From positions 5,191,501-5,255,500 of the forward strand of contig NC_021237.1 in the NCBI RefSeq assembly GCF_000397205.1: a stretch of 64,000 nucleotides of DNA, given 5' to 3'. Position 1 is the first letter of the stretch. Each line of letters starts with the position of its first letter. Source of the stretch: Pseudomonas protegens CHA0. GTDB lineage: Bacteria > Pseudomonadota > Gammaproteobacteria > Pseudomonadales > Pseudomonadaceae. A program made the position numbers and the translations under genes. The notes under the pieces were generated by a model. It did not search any database and was not told where the DNA came from. It was given only the letters and a program-made list of their open reading frames with translations. Below, one piece after another: positions 25,326-33,715 of this stretch.

Positions 25326-26243
25326 GTGTCGTTGACCTTGCGCCAGGTGCGCTATTTCGTTGCTACCGCCGAGATCGGGCAGATTTCCCAGGCGGCGCTG
25401 CACTTGAATATTTCCCAGTCGGCGGTGACCACGGCGATCAAGGAGCTGGAGGCGATGCTCGCCGTGCAGCTGTTCGTGCGCTCGGCCCAGGGCATGAACC
25501 TGACCGATGCCGGGCGGCATTTTCTCAACCGCGCCTACGTGATCCTGCGCAGCGTCGAAGATGCCCTGAACAGCCCGTTGCCGGACTATCGGGCCAGCGG
25601 CGTATTGCACCTGGCGGCCAGCTACACAGTGATCGGCTACTTCCTGCCGCACCACCTGCAGCGCCTGCAGCACTGGCACCCGGACGTCACCATCGAGCTC
25701 CATGAACAGGAACGCCAGGCCATCGAGCAAGGCTTGCTGGAAGGCCGCTTCGACATGGCAGTGGTACTCACCGCCAACCTGACGCACCCGGACATCGTCT
25801 CGCAGACCCTGTTCAACTCCGAGCGCCGGCTGTGGCTGCCGGCCCATCATCCGCTGTGCGAGCGCAGCAGCATCAGCCTGGCGGACGTGGCCGAGGAGCC
25901 GTTCATCCTGCTCACCGTCGACGAAGCCGAGCAAAGCGCCATGCGTTATTGGGAACAGGCCGGCCAGCAGCCACGGGTGCGCGTGCGCACCAGCTCGGTG
26001 GAAGCGGTGCGCAGCATGGTGGCCAACGGCAGCGGCGTGGCGATCCTCTCGGATCTGGTGCACCGGCCCTGGTCACTGGAAGGCAAGCGTATCGAGACCC
26101 TGAGCCTGAGCGATGCGGTCACGCCCATGAGCGTGGGGCTGGCCTGGCACCGCGAGCGTACCTTCACGCCGGCCATGCAGGCCCTGCGCGATTATTTCCA
26201 CGATGCCTTCCTGGCGCCCCAGCAACTCAGCGCCCGGCGCTGA
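25326..26243 (+). CDS. LysR-family regulator, probably of the pxp operon
   Basis: The product has 305 residues. I chose the GTG at 25326, preceded by AGAGGGG, because the LysR N-terminus (SLTLRQVRYFVATAEIGQIS) begins there; the frame extends upstream into a REP element. The helix-turn-helix (QISQAALHLNISQSAVTTAI, then KELEAMLAVQLFVR) and the effector domain are complete. It is head to head with pxpA, the standard arrangement for a LysR gene and its target. The effector may be 5-oxoproline or a related metabolite (inference). Confidence 0.88.
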   Translation: MSLTLRQVRYFVATAEIGQISQAALHLNISQSAVTTAIKELEAMLAVQLFVRSAQGMNLTDAGRHFLNRAYVILRSVEDALNSPLPDYRASGVLHLAASYTVIGYFLPHHLQRLQHWHPDVTIELHEQERQAIEQGLLEGRFDMAVVLTANLTHPDIVSQTLFNSERRLWLPAHHPLCERSSISLADVAEEPFILLTVDEAEQSAMRYWEQAGQQPRVRVRTSSVEAVRSMVANGSGVAILSDLVHRPWSLEGKRIETLSLSDAVTPMSVGLAWHRERTFTPAMQALRDYFHDAFLAPQQLSARR

Positions 26244-26285
26244 GCGTGTGGCCCTGTCACCTGCTGAGCCGTTCGCAACCTGCGC

Positions 26286-26297
26286 CAGCGGCTACAG
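26286..26297. repeat. Partial REP (GTAGCCGCTG class)
   Basis: CCAGCGGCTACA, preceded by CGCAACCTGCG, matches the right end of the element at 20783-20793. It lies between the LysR stop and the end of the pqi operon and appears to be a single arm. Confidence 0.55.
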
Positions 26298-26303
26298 GGT
26301 GAT

Positions 26304-26888
26304 TCAGGGGCAGGTCCAGCGTTGCGCGGCGGCGGCGACCTGCCCGGCCAACTGGGCGATGGCCTGTTGATGGGCCTGGACCAGGCTGTTCAGTTCCACC
26401 CCCGCCGGCTGGCGGATCTGGCTGCTGCAGGTCAGGCTGCGGGCCGGGCCGCCCTCACCCCGCTGGCGCAGGCTCCAGACCACATCGATCAGTGCATAGC
26501 GCCCGGGCAGGGACTCGAAGCGCCGCACATCGGTCTGCAACGACAGCACCGGGCGCCCGGGTTGCTTGGGCAGGCCTTCAAGGTTGCGGGTACCCAGCTT
26601 CTGCTCCATCTGGCTGGCCAGGGCGTCGTGGAACTCATCCACCAGCGGCGCGCTCCAGCGCTGGGTTTCGAGGATCGCCAGGGTGCCGCTGTCCTGGCGC
26701 ACCACCAGTTGCGGCTGGTCCACCTGGACCGGAATCCGCACCGTGGACATTTCGAACTGCGGGCCCCCGGTGCGGGCCGCGCTGCTGCCTTCGGCCACCG
26801 GTGGCAGCAGGGTGTAGTAATGGGTGGGCGCGGAGCTGCAGGCGGCAAGTCCCAGGGTCAGGCAGAGCAACAGGGCACGGGTTTTCAT
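26304..26888 (-). CDS. pqiC: PqiC-like outer-membrane lipoprotein
   Basis: The 194-residue precursor has a lipoprotein signal ending LGLAACSS, so Cys17 would be lipidated. It is followed by the ABC-transport auxiliary pattern SAPTHYYTLLPP and IRIPVQVDQPQLVVR-like strands (here VRIPVQVDQPQLVVR). PqiC anchors the PqiB needle to the outer membrane in the Pqi lipid-transport system. Its start overlaps the pqiB stop by four bases. It is the last gene of the operon. Confidence 0.87.
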   Translation of the reverse strand: MKTRALLLCLTLGLAACSSAPTHYYTLLPPVAEGSSAARTGGPQFEMSTVRIPVQVDQPQLVVRQDSGTLAILETQRWSAPLVDEFHDALASQMEQKLGTRNLEGLPKQPGRPVLSLQTDVRRFESLPGRYALIDVVWSLRQRGEGGPARSLTCSSQIRQPAGVELNSLVQAHQQAIAQLAGQVAAAAQRWTCP

Positions 26889-28576
26889 GGCTGGGCTTCC
26901 GGTACGGATTCGCGAACAGAGGAGGATGGCGACTGGTAGGCATCCGGTTGATTGTCTTTGAGGCGCCCGCGGATCAGCGCTTCAGGATGACGCCCGAGGA
27001 AATCGCTGAGCACCCGCACCGAACGCGCGGTGCGCTGCACTTCCTCCATGGCCTGGCCGAGTTTCTGCCGCTGCGGCGAGTCTTCGGAGAAACTCTCGTT
27101 GGCGCTGGCCAGGGTCTTCTTGGATTGCTCCAGGGTGTCGCGCATCTGTGGCAGCACTTCGCCGTTGACCTGTTTGAGGGTCTTCTGCATCTCCGCCAGG
27201 CTGCCATTGAGGTTGGCGGCAATGGAATCGATCGGCAGCTTGCTGATCTTGTCCACCACGGCCTGCAACTGCTCCTGCAACTTGTCCATGCTGCCAGGCA
27301 CAGTGGGAATCTCCAGGGGCCGTGCGGTAGCGTCATAGGCCACCGGCTTGGCGTTGGTGACAAAGTCCAGGGAGATGTACAGCTGGCCGGTCAGCAGGTT
27401 GCCGCTGCGGGGCTGGGCGCGCAGGCCGTTCTTGACGAAGGCGCCGATCAGTTTCGCCGAGCGGGCGTCGTCTTCGCCGCCGGTCTGCTTCACCAGCTTT
27501 TCGTGGGCCTTGCCCAGCCGCTCGGGGTAGATCACCGCGCCGACCAGGGTCGGGAAATACTTGCGCTGCTCGTCGTAGTCCAGGTCCATGGACACCACCT
27601 TGCCGATGTTCACCCCGAGGAACTCCACCGGGGCATTCACCGACAGGCCGCGCAAGGCCTGGTCGAAGCGCATGCGAATGTAATAGGGCGCGCCGTCGGG
27701 CGGCGCCAGGGCGGTGTCCTGGTCGCCGAACAGGGTGTACTCGGCGTTCTCGTCAGCCGGCTTGGCGTTGGGGCTGTACTTGGGTTCGACGAAGGCAATG
27801 CCGCCGGCGAGGATCGACGACACCGACTCGGTGTTGACCTTCAAACCGTTGGCGCCGAGGGTCACGTCGACGCCGCTGGCGTTCCAGAAACGGGTGTCGG
27901 TGGTGACGTACTTATCGTTGGGCGAGTTGACGAAGATCTTCACGTCCACGCCCTTGCCGCTGTTGGCCAACTGGTAGGACACCACCTGCCCCACCTCGAT
28001 GCGCCGGTAATAAACCGGCGAGCCGATGTCCAGCGAGCCCAGGTCATCGGTGTGCAGGGTAAAGCGCTTGCCTTTCTGCCCATAGGTGATGGGCGGCGGG
28101 GTTTCCAGGCCCTTGAAGCTGTCCTTGCGTTTTTCCGACTTGCCGGCATCGGCGCCGATAAAGGCCCCGGAAAGCAGGGTGTCGACCCCGGAAATGCCAT
28201 TGGCGCCGATTCGCGGGCGCACCACCCAGAACAGCGAATCGTCGGCGGTGAAGGGTTCGGCGGACTGGTCCAGCTCGACCTTGGCCACCACCTTCTTGCG
28301 GTCGTCGCTCAGGGCGATGGAGGTCACCTTGCCGATCACCACGTTCTTGTACTTGACCTGGGTCTTGTTGGCTTCCAGGCCTTCGGCGGTCTGGAAGCTG
28401 ATGCTGATTTCCGGCCCCGCCGAGAGTGAGTTGTGCACCACCATCGACAGCCCCACCAGGGCCGCGACAATCGGCACCAGCCACACCAGCGAGACATTGA
28501 AACGCCGCGTGCGCAGCGCCGGAGCGCCAGGAACGGGCGGGGGATTTGCTGCGTTGGAACCTGGATGATCAGACAT
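26885..28576 (-). CDS. pqiB: PqiB, MCE-domain lipid transport protein
   Basis: The 563-residue protein has one N-terminal membrane helix (about 28-48: VSLVWLVPIVAALVGLSMVV) and then repeated MCE domains recognisable by GLEANKTQVKYKNVVIGKV, GSPVYYRRIEVGQVVSYQL and NAPVEFLGVNIGKVVSMDL. A coiled-coil C-terminus follows (about 430-530). In E. coli, PqiB forms a hollow tube across the periplasm for phospholipid movement. The ATG at 28576 has AGAGG upstream and overlaps the end of the preceding gene by eight bases. Confidence 0.92.
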   Translation of the reverse strand: MSDHPGSNAANPPPVPGAPALRTRRFNVSLVWLVPIVAALVGLSMVVHNSLSAGPEISISFQTAEGLEANKTQVKYKNVVIGKVTSIALSDDRKKVVAKVELDQSAEPFTADDSLFWVVRPRIGANGISGVDTLLSGAFIGADAGKSEKRKDSFKGLETPPPITYGQKGKRFTLHTDDLGSLDIGSPVYYRRIEVGQVVSYQLANSGKGVDVKIFVNSPNDKYVTTDTRFWNASGVDVTLGANGLKVNTESVSSILAGGIAFVEPKYSPNAKPADENAEYTLFGDQDTALAPPDGAPYYIRMRFDQALRGLSVNAPVEFLGVNIGKVVSMDLDYDEQRKYFPTLVGAVIYPERLGKAHEKLVKQTGGEDDARSAKLIGAFVKNGLRAQPRSGNLLTGQLYISLDFVTNAKPVAYDATARPLEIPTVPGSMDKLQEQLQAVVDKISKLPIDSIAANLNGSLAEMQKTLKQVNGEVLPQMRDTLEQSKKTLASANESFSEDSPQRQKLGQAMEEVQRTARSVRVLSDFLGRHPEALIRGRLKDNQPDAYQSPSSSVRESVPEAQP

Positions 28577-29183
28577 CTTCAACCTCTGCGTCCCAGATAA
28601 GCCGGGGATCGAAACTCATGGCCGCCAACATCGTCAGCACCACCACCAAACCAAAAAACAGAATACCCATGCGCGGGTCGATCGAACTCAGGGCGCGAAA
28701 CTGCACCAGGGCCGCCACCAGGGCCACCACCAGCACGTCGAGCATCGACCAGTAGCCGATCAGCTCGATGAAACGATAGAGCTTGGCCCGCTCGCGCTGG
28801 GCCCAGAGGCTGCGGCGCTGGCAGGTCACCAGCAGGGTGCCGAGGACAAAGAACTTGCTGCAGGGCACCACCACGCTGGCGATGAAGATCAGCAGGGCGA
28901 TGTCCCAGGAACCGTGTTTCCAGAACTCCACCACGCCACTCATGATGGTGTTTTCACTGGCGCTGCCAAAGATGCTGGTGTGCATCACCGGCAGCAGGTT
29001 GGCCGGAATGTAGAAGATCAGGCTGGCCAGGAGAAAGGCCCAGGTGCGCGCCAGGCTGTTGGGCTTGCGCGCATGCACCGGCGAATCGCAGCGCGGGCAT
29101 TGATGCTCGGACGCCTGGCAGACCTGGCCGCAGGTGTGGCACAGCATCAATTGGTGGTCCCGGGCGTAGGGTGGAGCGCTCAT
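28569..29183 (-). CDS. pqiA: PqiA-domain membrane protein (second half)
   Basis: The 204-residue protein has an N-terminal zinc-ribbon-like CHTCGQVCQASEHQCPRC and four membrane helices of the PqiA domain. In E. coli, PqiA is one chain with two such units; here two consecutive genes each encode one. The start at 29183 overlaps the previous stop as ATGA, so both halves should be made in similar amounts. It is an inner-membrane partner of PqiB. Confidence 0.9.
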   Translation of the reverse strand: MSAPPYARDHQLMLCHTCGQVCQASEHQCPRCDSPVHARKPNSLARTWAFLLASLIFYIPANLLPVMHTSIFGSASENTIMSGVVEFWKHGSWDIALLIFIASVVVPCSKFFVLGTLLVTCQRRSLWAQRERAKLYRFIELIGYWSMLDVLVVALVAALVQFRALSSIDPRMGILFFGLVVVLTMLAAMSFDPRLIWDAEVEDV

Positions 29184-29791
29184 CAGTAGCGGCCCTCCAG
29201 GTCATCCCAGAGGTAGCGGATGTCCTTGCCGGAAATCAGGATGATCAGCACCGTGAGCATCGCCAGGGCCCACAGCCCCAGCCCCGGGTGCACATCGAGC
29301 ATCCCCGCCAGCTTGACGATGGCCACCAGGATCCCCAGCAGGCACACCTCCAGCATGCTCCAGGGCCGCAGGTGCTCCAGAGCGCGCATGCTGGCCTTGA
29401 AGCCGGGCGCGGCGCGCCCCACATTGGCAAACCCCAGCACCCAGCACAGCAGGATGATCTGCAGGCAGGGCGCAAGAATGATGGTCAGGCCGGTGATCGC
29501 GGCAATCAGGCTGATGCGGCCCTGGGCCAGGGCCTCCACCGATTGCCAGAGGGTCGCCTCGTTGCTCAGGCCTTCGAGGCTGATCTTGATCACCGGAAAC
29601 AGATTGGCGAAGACGAACAACAACCCGGCGGTGATCGACAGGGCCAACAGCTGCTGCACACTCAGCCAACGGGCACGGGCCAGTACCGCGCCACAGCGCG
29701 AGCACTGGGCCGTCTGGCCTTTGCCGAGCGGCACGGACTCGTACAACGAATCGCAGTGTTCGCAGATGATCCAGTTGCGGGAAATAGTCAT
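29183..29791 (-). CDS. pqiA: PqiA-domain membrane protein (first half)
   Basis: The 202-residue protein has a CEHCDSLYESVPLGKGQTAQ segment followed by CSRCG, forming a CxxC...CxxC ribbon, then four membrane helices (about 50-70, 98-125, 140-160 and 170-192). It is the N-terminal unit of PqiA and the first gene of pqiA-pqiA-pqiB-pqiC. It is about 150 bases from the divergent TetR gene, a possible regulator. Confidence 0.9.
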   Translation of the reverse strand: MTISRNWIICEHCDSLYESVPLGKGQTAQCSRCGAVLARARWLSVQQLLALSITAGLLFVFANLFPVIKISLEGLSNEATLWQSVEALAQGRISLIAAITGLTIILAPCLQIILLCWVLGFANVGRAAPGFKASMRALEHLRPWSMLEVCLLGILVAIVKLAGMLDVHPGLGLWALAMLTVLIILISGKDIRYLWDDLEGRY

Positions 29792-29942
29792 GGCCTTCAG
29801 ATAGTCAGGAGGACAGCAGGTTCACTGAACGGAACCCGAAGCCGGGTATTTTCTGCAAAAGTAGAGGATGGTGTCTAGTTTTCTCTAGGACTGCACCCCA
29901 CGCTCTACGCCATAATAGGCGCCCCCGGACATTTCGCTGACC

Positions 29943-30590
29943 ATGACCGAATCCATTCCCTCCCCCGCCGCTCCCCACCGAGCCCCCAAACAGTCCCGTG
30001 GCCATGAACGGGTGATGGCGATCCTCGACGCTTGTGCCCGGCTACTGCCCAGCCAGGGGGCGGCGAACCTGACCATGCACGGCATCGCCCGGCTGGCCGG
30101 TACTTCCATCGGTTCGCTCTATCATTTTTTCAGTGACAAGCAGCAAGTGCTCGAAGCCCTGGGCCAGCGCCACATCGAAGCCCTGAGCACCATCACCAGC
30201 GACCTGCTGGCGGTTGCTCCGCAGGTCTGGACGGGGTCCAGTGGCCGGCAAGTGATAGAGCGCATGGTGCTGCCGATCCTCGAATACCTGGAGCAGCACC
30301 CCGACCTGCTGCTGATGATCAACCCGGGGTTTGCCATGGGCCAGTTGCAGGCCCTGGACCTGCGCCTGCAGATCAAGAGCGTCTATCGCCAGGTCCTGGC
30401 GCTGCGCCTTCCCCAGGCCAGTGACGCCGAGCGCGAGGCCTACGCCATGGCCATGCTCGGCCTGCCCATCGGCCTGTTCCACCTGGCCCTGGAACACCCC
30501 GAGTTCAAGAGCCAGCTGCTGCTCGAAGAAGTGCCGCGGGCGCTGGAAGCCTATCTGGCTGCCATCGAAGGGCGGCACCCGGCGCCCTGA
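29943..30590 (+). CDS. TetR/AcrR-family transcriptional regulator
   Basis: The 215-residue protein has a TetR helix-turn-helix at about residues 20-68 (ILDACARLLPSQGAANLTMH, then IARLAGTSIGSLYHFFSDKQ) and a helical C-terminal domain. The N-terminus is proline-rich and disordered. It is divergent from the pqi operon, with TTTTCTCTAGGACTG sequences between, and convergent with the PACE exporter gene eight bases downstream. It could regulate either; the divergent pqi operon is the better guess. Confidence 0.86.
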   Translation: MTESIPSPAAPHRAPKQSRGHERVMAILDACARLLPSQGAANLTMHGIARLAGTSIGSLYHFFSDKQQVLEALGQRHIEALSTITSDLLAVAPQVWTGSSGRQVIERMVLPILEYLEQHPDLLLMINPGFAMGQLQALDLRLQIKSVYRQVLALRLPQASDAEREAYAMAMLGLPIGLFHLALEHPEFKSQLLLEEVPRALEAYLAAIEGRHPAP

Positions 30591-30597
30591 AACCGGC

Positions 30598-31032
30598 TCA
30601 GTGAGCCAGGCGCTGTTGCAGCCACTTGTCCCGCAGCACGTCGTAGACCCAGTGATAGACATAGGTGTACGGCAGGAAAAACAGCAGCACGCCGATGTCC
30701 AGGATGAACGCCTGCAGCAGGCTGATATTCAGCCACCAGGCAATCATCGGTACGCCCACTGCCACCAGCCCGCCTTCGAACATCAACGCATGCAGGACCC
30801 GGGTCCAGCCGTTGTGGACCCACTGCAAGCGCTTGAGCAACCGGTCGAACAGGCCGTTGAACACCACGTTCCAGGCCAGGGCCAACAGGCCGATGCCGAT
30901 GGTCACCAGGCCCATGTCGGCCATGGGCTTGTCCATGATCCAGGACAGCAGCGGGGTGCAGATCAGCACCGCCAGCAGTTCAAAACCTACCGCCTGGAAG
31001 ATGCGTTCGTTAAGGGATTTCTGAAGGCTCAT
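30598..31032 (-). CDS. PACE-family multidrug efflux transporter
   Basis: The 144-residue protein contains two tandem bacterial transmembrane pair repeats, giving four helices. The family marks are RIFQAVGFELLAVLICTPLL at the N-terminus, a central WNVVFNGLFDRL, and YTYVYHWVYDVLRD at the C-terminus. PACE proteins such as AceI export chlorhexidine and other biocides or short polyamines using protons. I chose the ATG at 31032 directly before the domain; the frame itself runs further. It is divergent from a LysR gene, as AceI is from AceR. A second PACE-LysR pair lies at 53955-55424. Confidence 0.9.
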   Translation of the reverse strand: MSLQKSLNERIFQAVGFELLAVLICTPLLSWIMDKPMADMGLVTIGIGLLALAWNVVFNGLFDRLLKRLQWVHNGWTRVLHALMFEGGLVAVGVPMIAWWLNISLLQAFILDIGVLLFFLPYTYVYHWVYDVLRDKWLQQRLAH

Positions 31033-31120
31033 GGCCGGCTCCTTGAATGAATGTGTTGCCGATCTTCCAGGACAAGGCCGATACTTCATAATCAATAACC
31101 ATCGAGCAGGGCGATAGTTC

Positions 31121-31975
31121 ATGGCCTCACATGAAGTGCTCCTGGCGTTTGTCCAGGCAGCCACCCAAGGTTCCTTTTCCGCTGCCGCGCGCAAGCTGGG
31201 CAAGAGCCAGTCCACCATCAGCGCGGCGGTGGCCAGCCTGGAGATCGACCTCGACGTGCAGCTTTTCGACCGTTCCAGCCGCAAGCCCGGCCTGACCCCG
31301 GCCGGGCATGTGCTGCTGCAGCGTGCCGAAGCAATCCTGGCTGCCACCAGCCGCCTGGAAATGGCCGCCAGCCAGCTGTCCCAGGGCATTGAGGCGAAAC
31401 TCACGGTGGCGCTGTCGGACACCTACCAGTCGGATCGCTTCGAAAGCAGCCTGAGCGCCTTCGAGCAGCGTTACCCGGACCTCGAGCTGGAATGCCTGAT
31501 TGCCGAGTGCGAAGACCTGATCGCCCTGGTGCAGAGCGGCCGGGCGCAGATCGCCTTTGCCGAGATGCAGGCCGACTACCCGGCGGACCTGGAGCACAAG
31601 ACCATGCAAGAGCGCAGTGAGATTTCCCTCTACGTGGCCTGCAAGCATCCCTTGGCGCAGCAGGCCCGGGTCGATGAGGAAAGCCTGCGCCAGCACCGTG
31701 AATTGCGTCTGGCCACCGTGCTCAACCCCTACGACAGCCGCTGCCAGGGCCGGGTCTGGTCGGCCCCCAGCTACCTGATGCTGCTGGAGATGGCCCAGGG
31801 CGGCTTTGGCTGGGCACCCCTGCCGCGCTGGCTGGTGGAAGGTTTTGGCGCGGGCAAGTTGCAGGAGCTGAACGTGCGTGGCTGGCCGCGCACCGTGGCG
31901 GTGGACGCGCTCTGGTCGCGCCTGCACCCGCCAGGGCCGGCGGGCAGCTGGTTGCTGGCGCAGATGCTGCAATGA
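31121..31975 (+). CDS. LysR-family regulator paired with PACE exporter
   Basis: The 284-residue protein has a LysR helix-turn-helix (SFSAAARKLGKSQSTISAAV, then SLEIDLDVQLFDRSSRKPGL) and effector domain. Its ATG lies 88 bases from the divergent PACE gene start, the AceR/AceI arrangement, so it probably activates the exporter in response to the exported compound. The intergenic DNA has an AT-rich core CATAATCAATAACC typical of LysR target promoters. Confidence 0.87.
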   Translation: MASHEVLLAFVQAATQGSFSAAARKLGKSQSTISAAVASLEIDLDVQLFDRSSRKPGLTPAGHVLLQRAEAILAATSRLEMAASQLSQGIEAKLTVALSDTYQSDRFESSLSAFEQRYPDLELECLIAECEDLIALVQSGRAQIAFAEMQADYPADLEHKTMQERSEISLYVACKHPLAQQARVDEESLRQHRELRLATVLNPYDSRCQGRVWSAPSYLMLLEMAQGGFGWAPLPRWLVEGFGAGKLQELNVRGWPRTVAVDALWSRLHPPGPAGSWLLAQMLQ

Positions 31976-31997
31976 CCGCGCTCGTCAGCGCCGCCCG

Positions 31998-32822
31998 CTA
32001 GCCGATTGGCCGCAGGGTGCGCAAGTAGTCATGCAGCGTGCGCAAGGTCGCCGACTCCAGCGCCTGCACGGCGTAGCACAAGCCGATCCGCCGGCTGGGC
32101 GCCGGCAGGTGCAAGGCCCGGCTTTCTACCCCCTCGCGGCCCTGCACCAGCGACAGCGGCAGCATCGCCACCCCCAGGCCCGCCGCCACCATGTTCAGCG
32201 CCTGTTTCAAGCTCCCGGCATGCCCGGCCTGGGCTTGCACAGCACCGCCATAGAGCGCCATCAGGCGCTGGTGCGAGGCGTGTTCCGGGCAAGTGACCCA
32301 GTCCTCCACCCGGGGCTGGGGCTGCTCTTGCTCCAGCAGCCTGTGCCCCACCGGCACCGCCAGCACATAAGGCTCCTCCCATAACGGCAGGAACAATTCG
32401 TCCTCGCAGCACAGCTCTTCCACCGCCAGGCGCGCGTCGCCGACACAGCCTTCCTGCAAGGTCAGCAACAGGTTGGGCAACGCCTGCTGGGCCATTCGTA
32501 CGAAAGCGGAGACCTGGCTGTCGGCAATATCACCTTCTACTCCCAGCTCCAGCGCCAAACGGCTTTCGTCCTGGCGAAACAGACGGCTCAAGCTCTCGGC
32601 CTCGGCCACCATGCGCCGGGCCTGGGGATACAGCACCCGCGCCTGCTCGCTGACTTCAACACCCCGTGGCTGGCGCAGGAACAACTGCGCCCCCAACTCG
32701 TCCTCAAGCTGTTTGATGGTCACCGACAAGGTCGGCTGGCTGATGCACAAGCGCTGGGCGGCAGCGGTGATGTTGCGCTCCTCGAACACCGCAAGGAAGG
32801 CTTTGAGATGGCGGATATCCAT
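31998..32822 (-). CDS. LysR-family transcriptional regulator
   Basis: The 274-residue protein starts MDIRHLKAFLAVFEERNITA and has the LysR helix-turn-helix (AAAQRLCISQPTLSVTIKQL, then EDELGAQLFLRQPRGVEV). The effector domain is a little shorter than usual. It is divergent from the short-chain dehydrogenase, its likely target, across a 111-bp gap that contains the inverted repeat at 32845-32922. Confidence 0.87.
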   Translation of the reverse strand: MDIRHLKAFLAVFEERNITAAAQRLCISQPTLSVTIKQLEDELGAQLFLRQPRGVEVSEQARVLYPQARRMVAEAESLSRLFRQDESRLALELGVEGDIADSQVSAFVRMAQQALPNLLLTLQEGCVGDARLAVEELCCEDELFLPLWEEPYVLAVPVGHRLLEQEQPQPRVEDWVTCPEHASHQRLMALYGGAVQAQAGHAGSLKQALNMVAAGLGVAMLPLSLVQGREGVESRALHLPAPSRRIGLCYAVQALESATLRTLHDYLRTLRPIG

Positions 32823-32844
32823 AGGAAATACCGATGACAGACAG

Positions 32845-32922
32845 AGGAATAAGGCATTTTTCAGCCTCAAGAGGGCTAAATATACTGCCCGCCCCGTAAA
32901 GCCATGCATTTTTCTTATTCCT
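32845..32922. repeat. Widely spaced inverted repeat in LysR-SDR gap
   Basis: AGGAATAAG (32845-32853) and CTTATTCCT (32914-32922) are perfect inverted copies 60 bases apart, each followed inwards by a GCATTTTT/ATTTTT-type tract. They flank the divergent promoters almost symmetrically. They may be two regulator half-sites or a chance match. Confidence 0.4.
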
Positions 32923-32933
32923 GGAGTCCTCCC

Positions 32934-33659
32934 ATGAGCAAGCCTCTCGTCATCATCACCGGCGCCAGTTCGGGCATCGGCGAGGCCACCGCCCGCCTGC
33001 TGTCGGCGGCCGGCCATCCCCTCCTGCTGCTGGCCCGGCGCGTCGAGCGCCTGCACGCCCTGGAACTGCCCGACAGCCTGAGCCGCGCGGTGGACATCAC
33101 CGACCGCGCCGCACTGCTGGCCGCCGTGGAGGAGGCCGAAGCGCGGTTCGGCCCGGCGGACGCCCTGATCAACAACGCCGGGGTCATGCTCCTGGGGGAA
33201 ATCAGCCGGCAGGACCCGCAGCAGTGGGAGCGCATGCTCGACGTCAACGTCAAGGGGCTGCTCAATGGCGTGCACGCCGTGGTGTCCGGGATGATCGAGC
33301 GCCGCCAGGGCACCCTGATCAACGTCAGTTCGGTGGCCGGGCGCAAGACCTTTGCCAACCACGTGGCCTATGTCGGCACCAAGTTCGCGGTCCACGGGCT
33401 CTCGGAAAACCTGCGCGAAGAGCTGGCGCCGCACAATGTGCGGGTCATCACCATCGCCCCCGGTGCGGTAGAAACCGAACTGCTGAGCCACACCACCGAC
33501 GAGGCCATCAAGGCCGGTTACCAGGCCTGGAAACAGGACATGGGCGGTACGGTGCTGAGTGCAGACGACGTGGCCGGGGCCATTGCCTTTGCCTACCAGC
33601 AGCCGCAGCAAGTGTGTATCCGCGAGATCGTCCTGGCGGCGACCCGGCAGCAGGCTTGA
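32934..33659 (+). CDS. Short-chain dehydrogenase/reductase (SDR)
   Basis: The 241-residue enzyme has the classical SDR motifs: TGASSGIG cofactor loop (11-18), NNAG (81-84 region), a catalytic Ser in NVSSVAG and the YVGTK active-site Tyr/Lys. The arginine-rich ARRVERLHAL after the second strand suggests NADP preference. The substrate is unknown. The ATG at 32934 has GGAG upstream. It is divergent from a LysR gene. Confidence 0.9.
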   Translation: MSKPLVIITGASSGIGEATARLLSAAGHPLLLLARRVERLHALELPDSLSRAVDITDRAALLAAVEEAEARFGPADALINNAGVMLLGEISRQDPQQWERMLDVNVKGLLNGVHAVVSGMIERRQGTLINVSSVAGRKTFANHVAYVGTKFAVHGLSENLREELAPHNVRVITIAPGAVETELLSHTTDEAIKAGYQAWKQDMGGTVLSADDVAGAIAFAYQQPQQVCIREIVLAATRQQA

Positions 33660-33684
33660 GCCGGGGCGAGGTTGGCGCCCCGGC
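33660..33684. terminator. Stem-loop between convergent SDR and sigma-factor genes
   Basis: GCCGGGGCG and CGCCCCGGC form a perfect 9-bp stem with a seven-base loop directly after the SDR stop. There is no T-run, so efficiency is uncertain. Confidence 0.55.
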
Positions 33685-33692
33685 GGGTTCGG

Positions 33693-33715
33693 TCGCAGCC
33701 TTCGGCAGCGGCTAC
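33693..33715. repeat. REP arm (GTAGCCGCTG class) overlapping a stop codon
   Basis: TCGCAGCCTTCGGCAGCGGC followed by TAC resembles the arms of the element at 20692-20793. Its right end runs into the stop codon of the sigma-factor gene at 33712. Confidence 0.55.

Noticed and set aside
24273..26063. Very long open frame extending the biotin carrier upstream to 26063 on the minus strand
   Set aside because: It overlaps pxpA and the LysR gene in another frame; only the last 80 codons have protein-like conservation.
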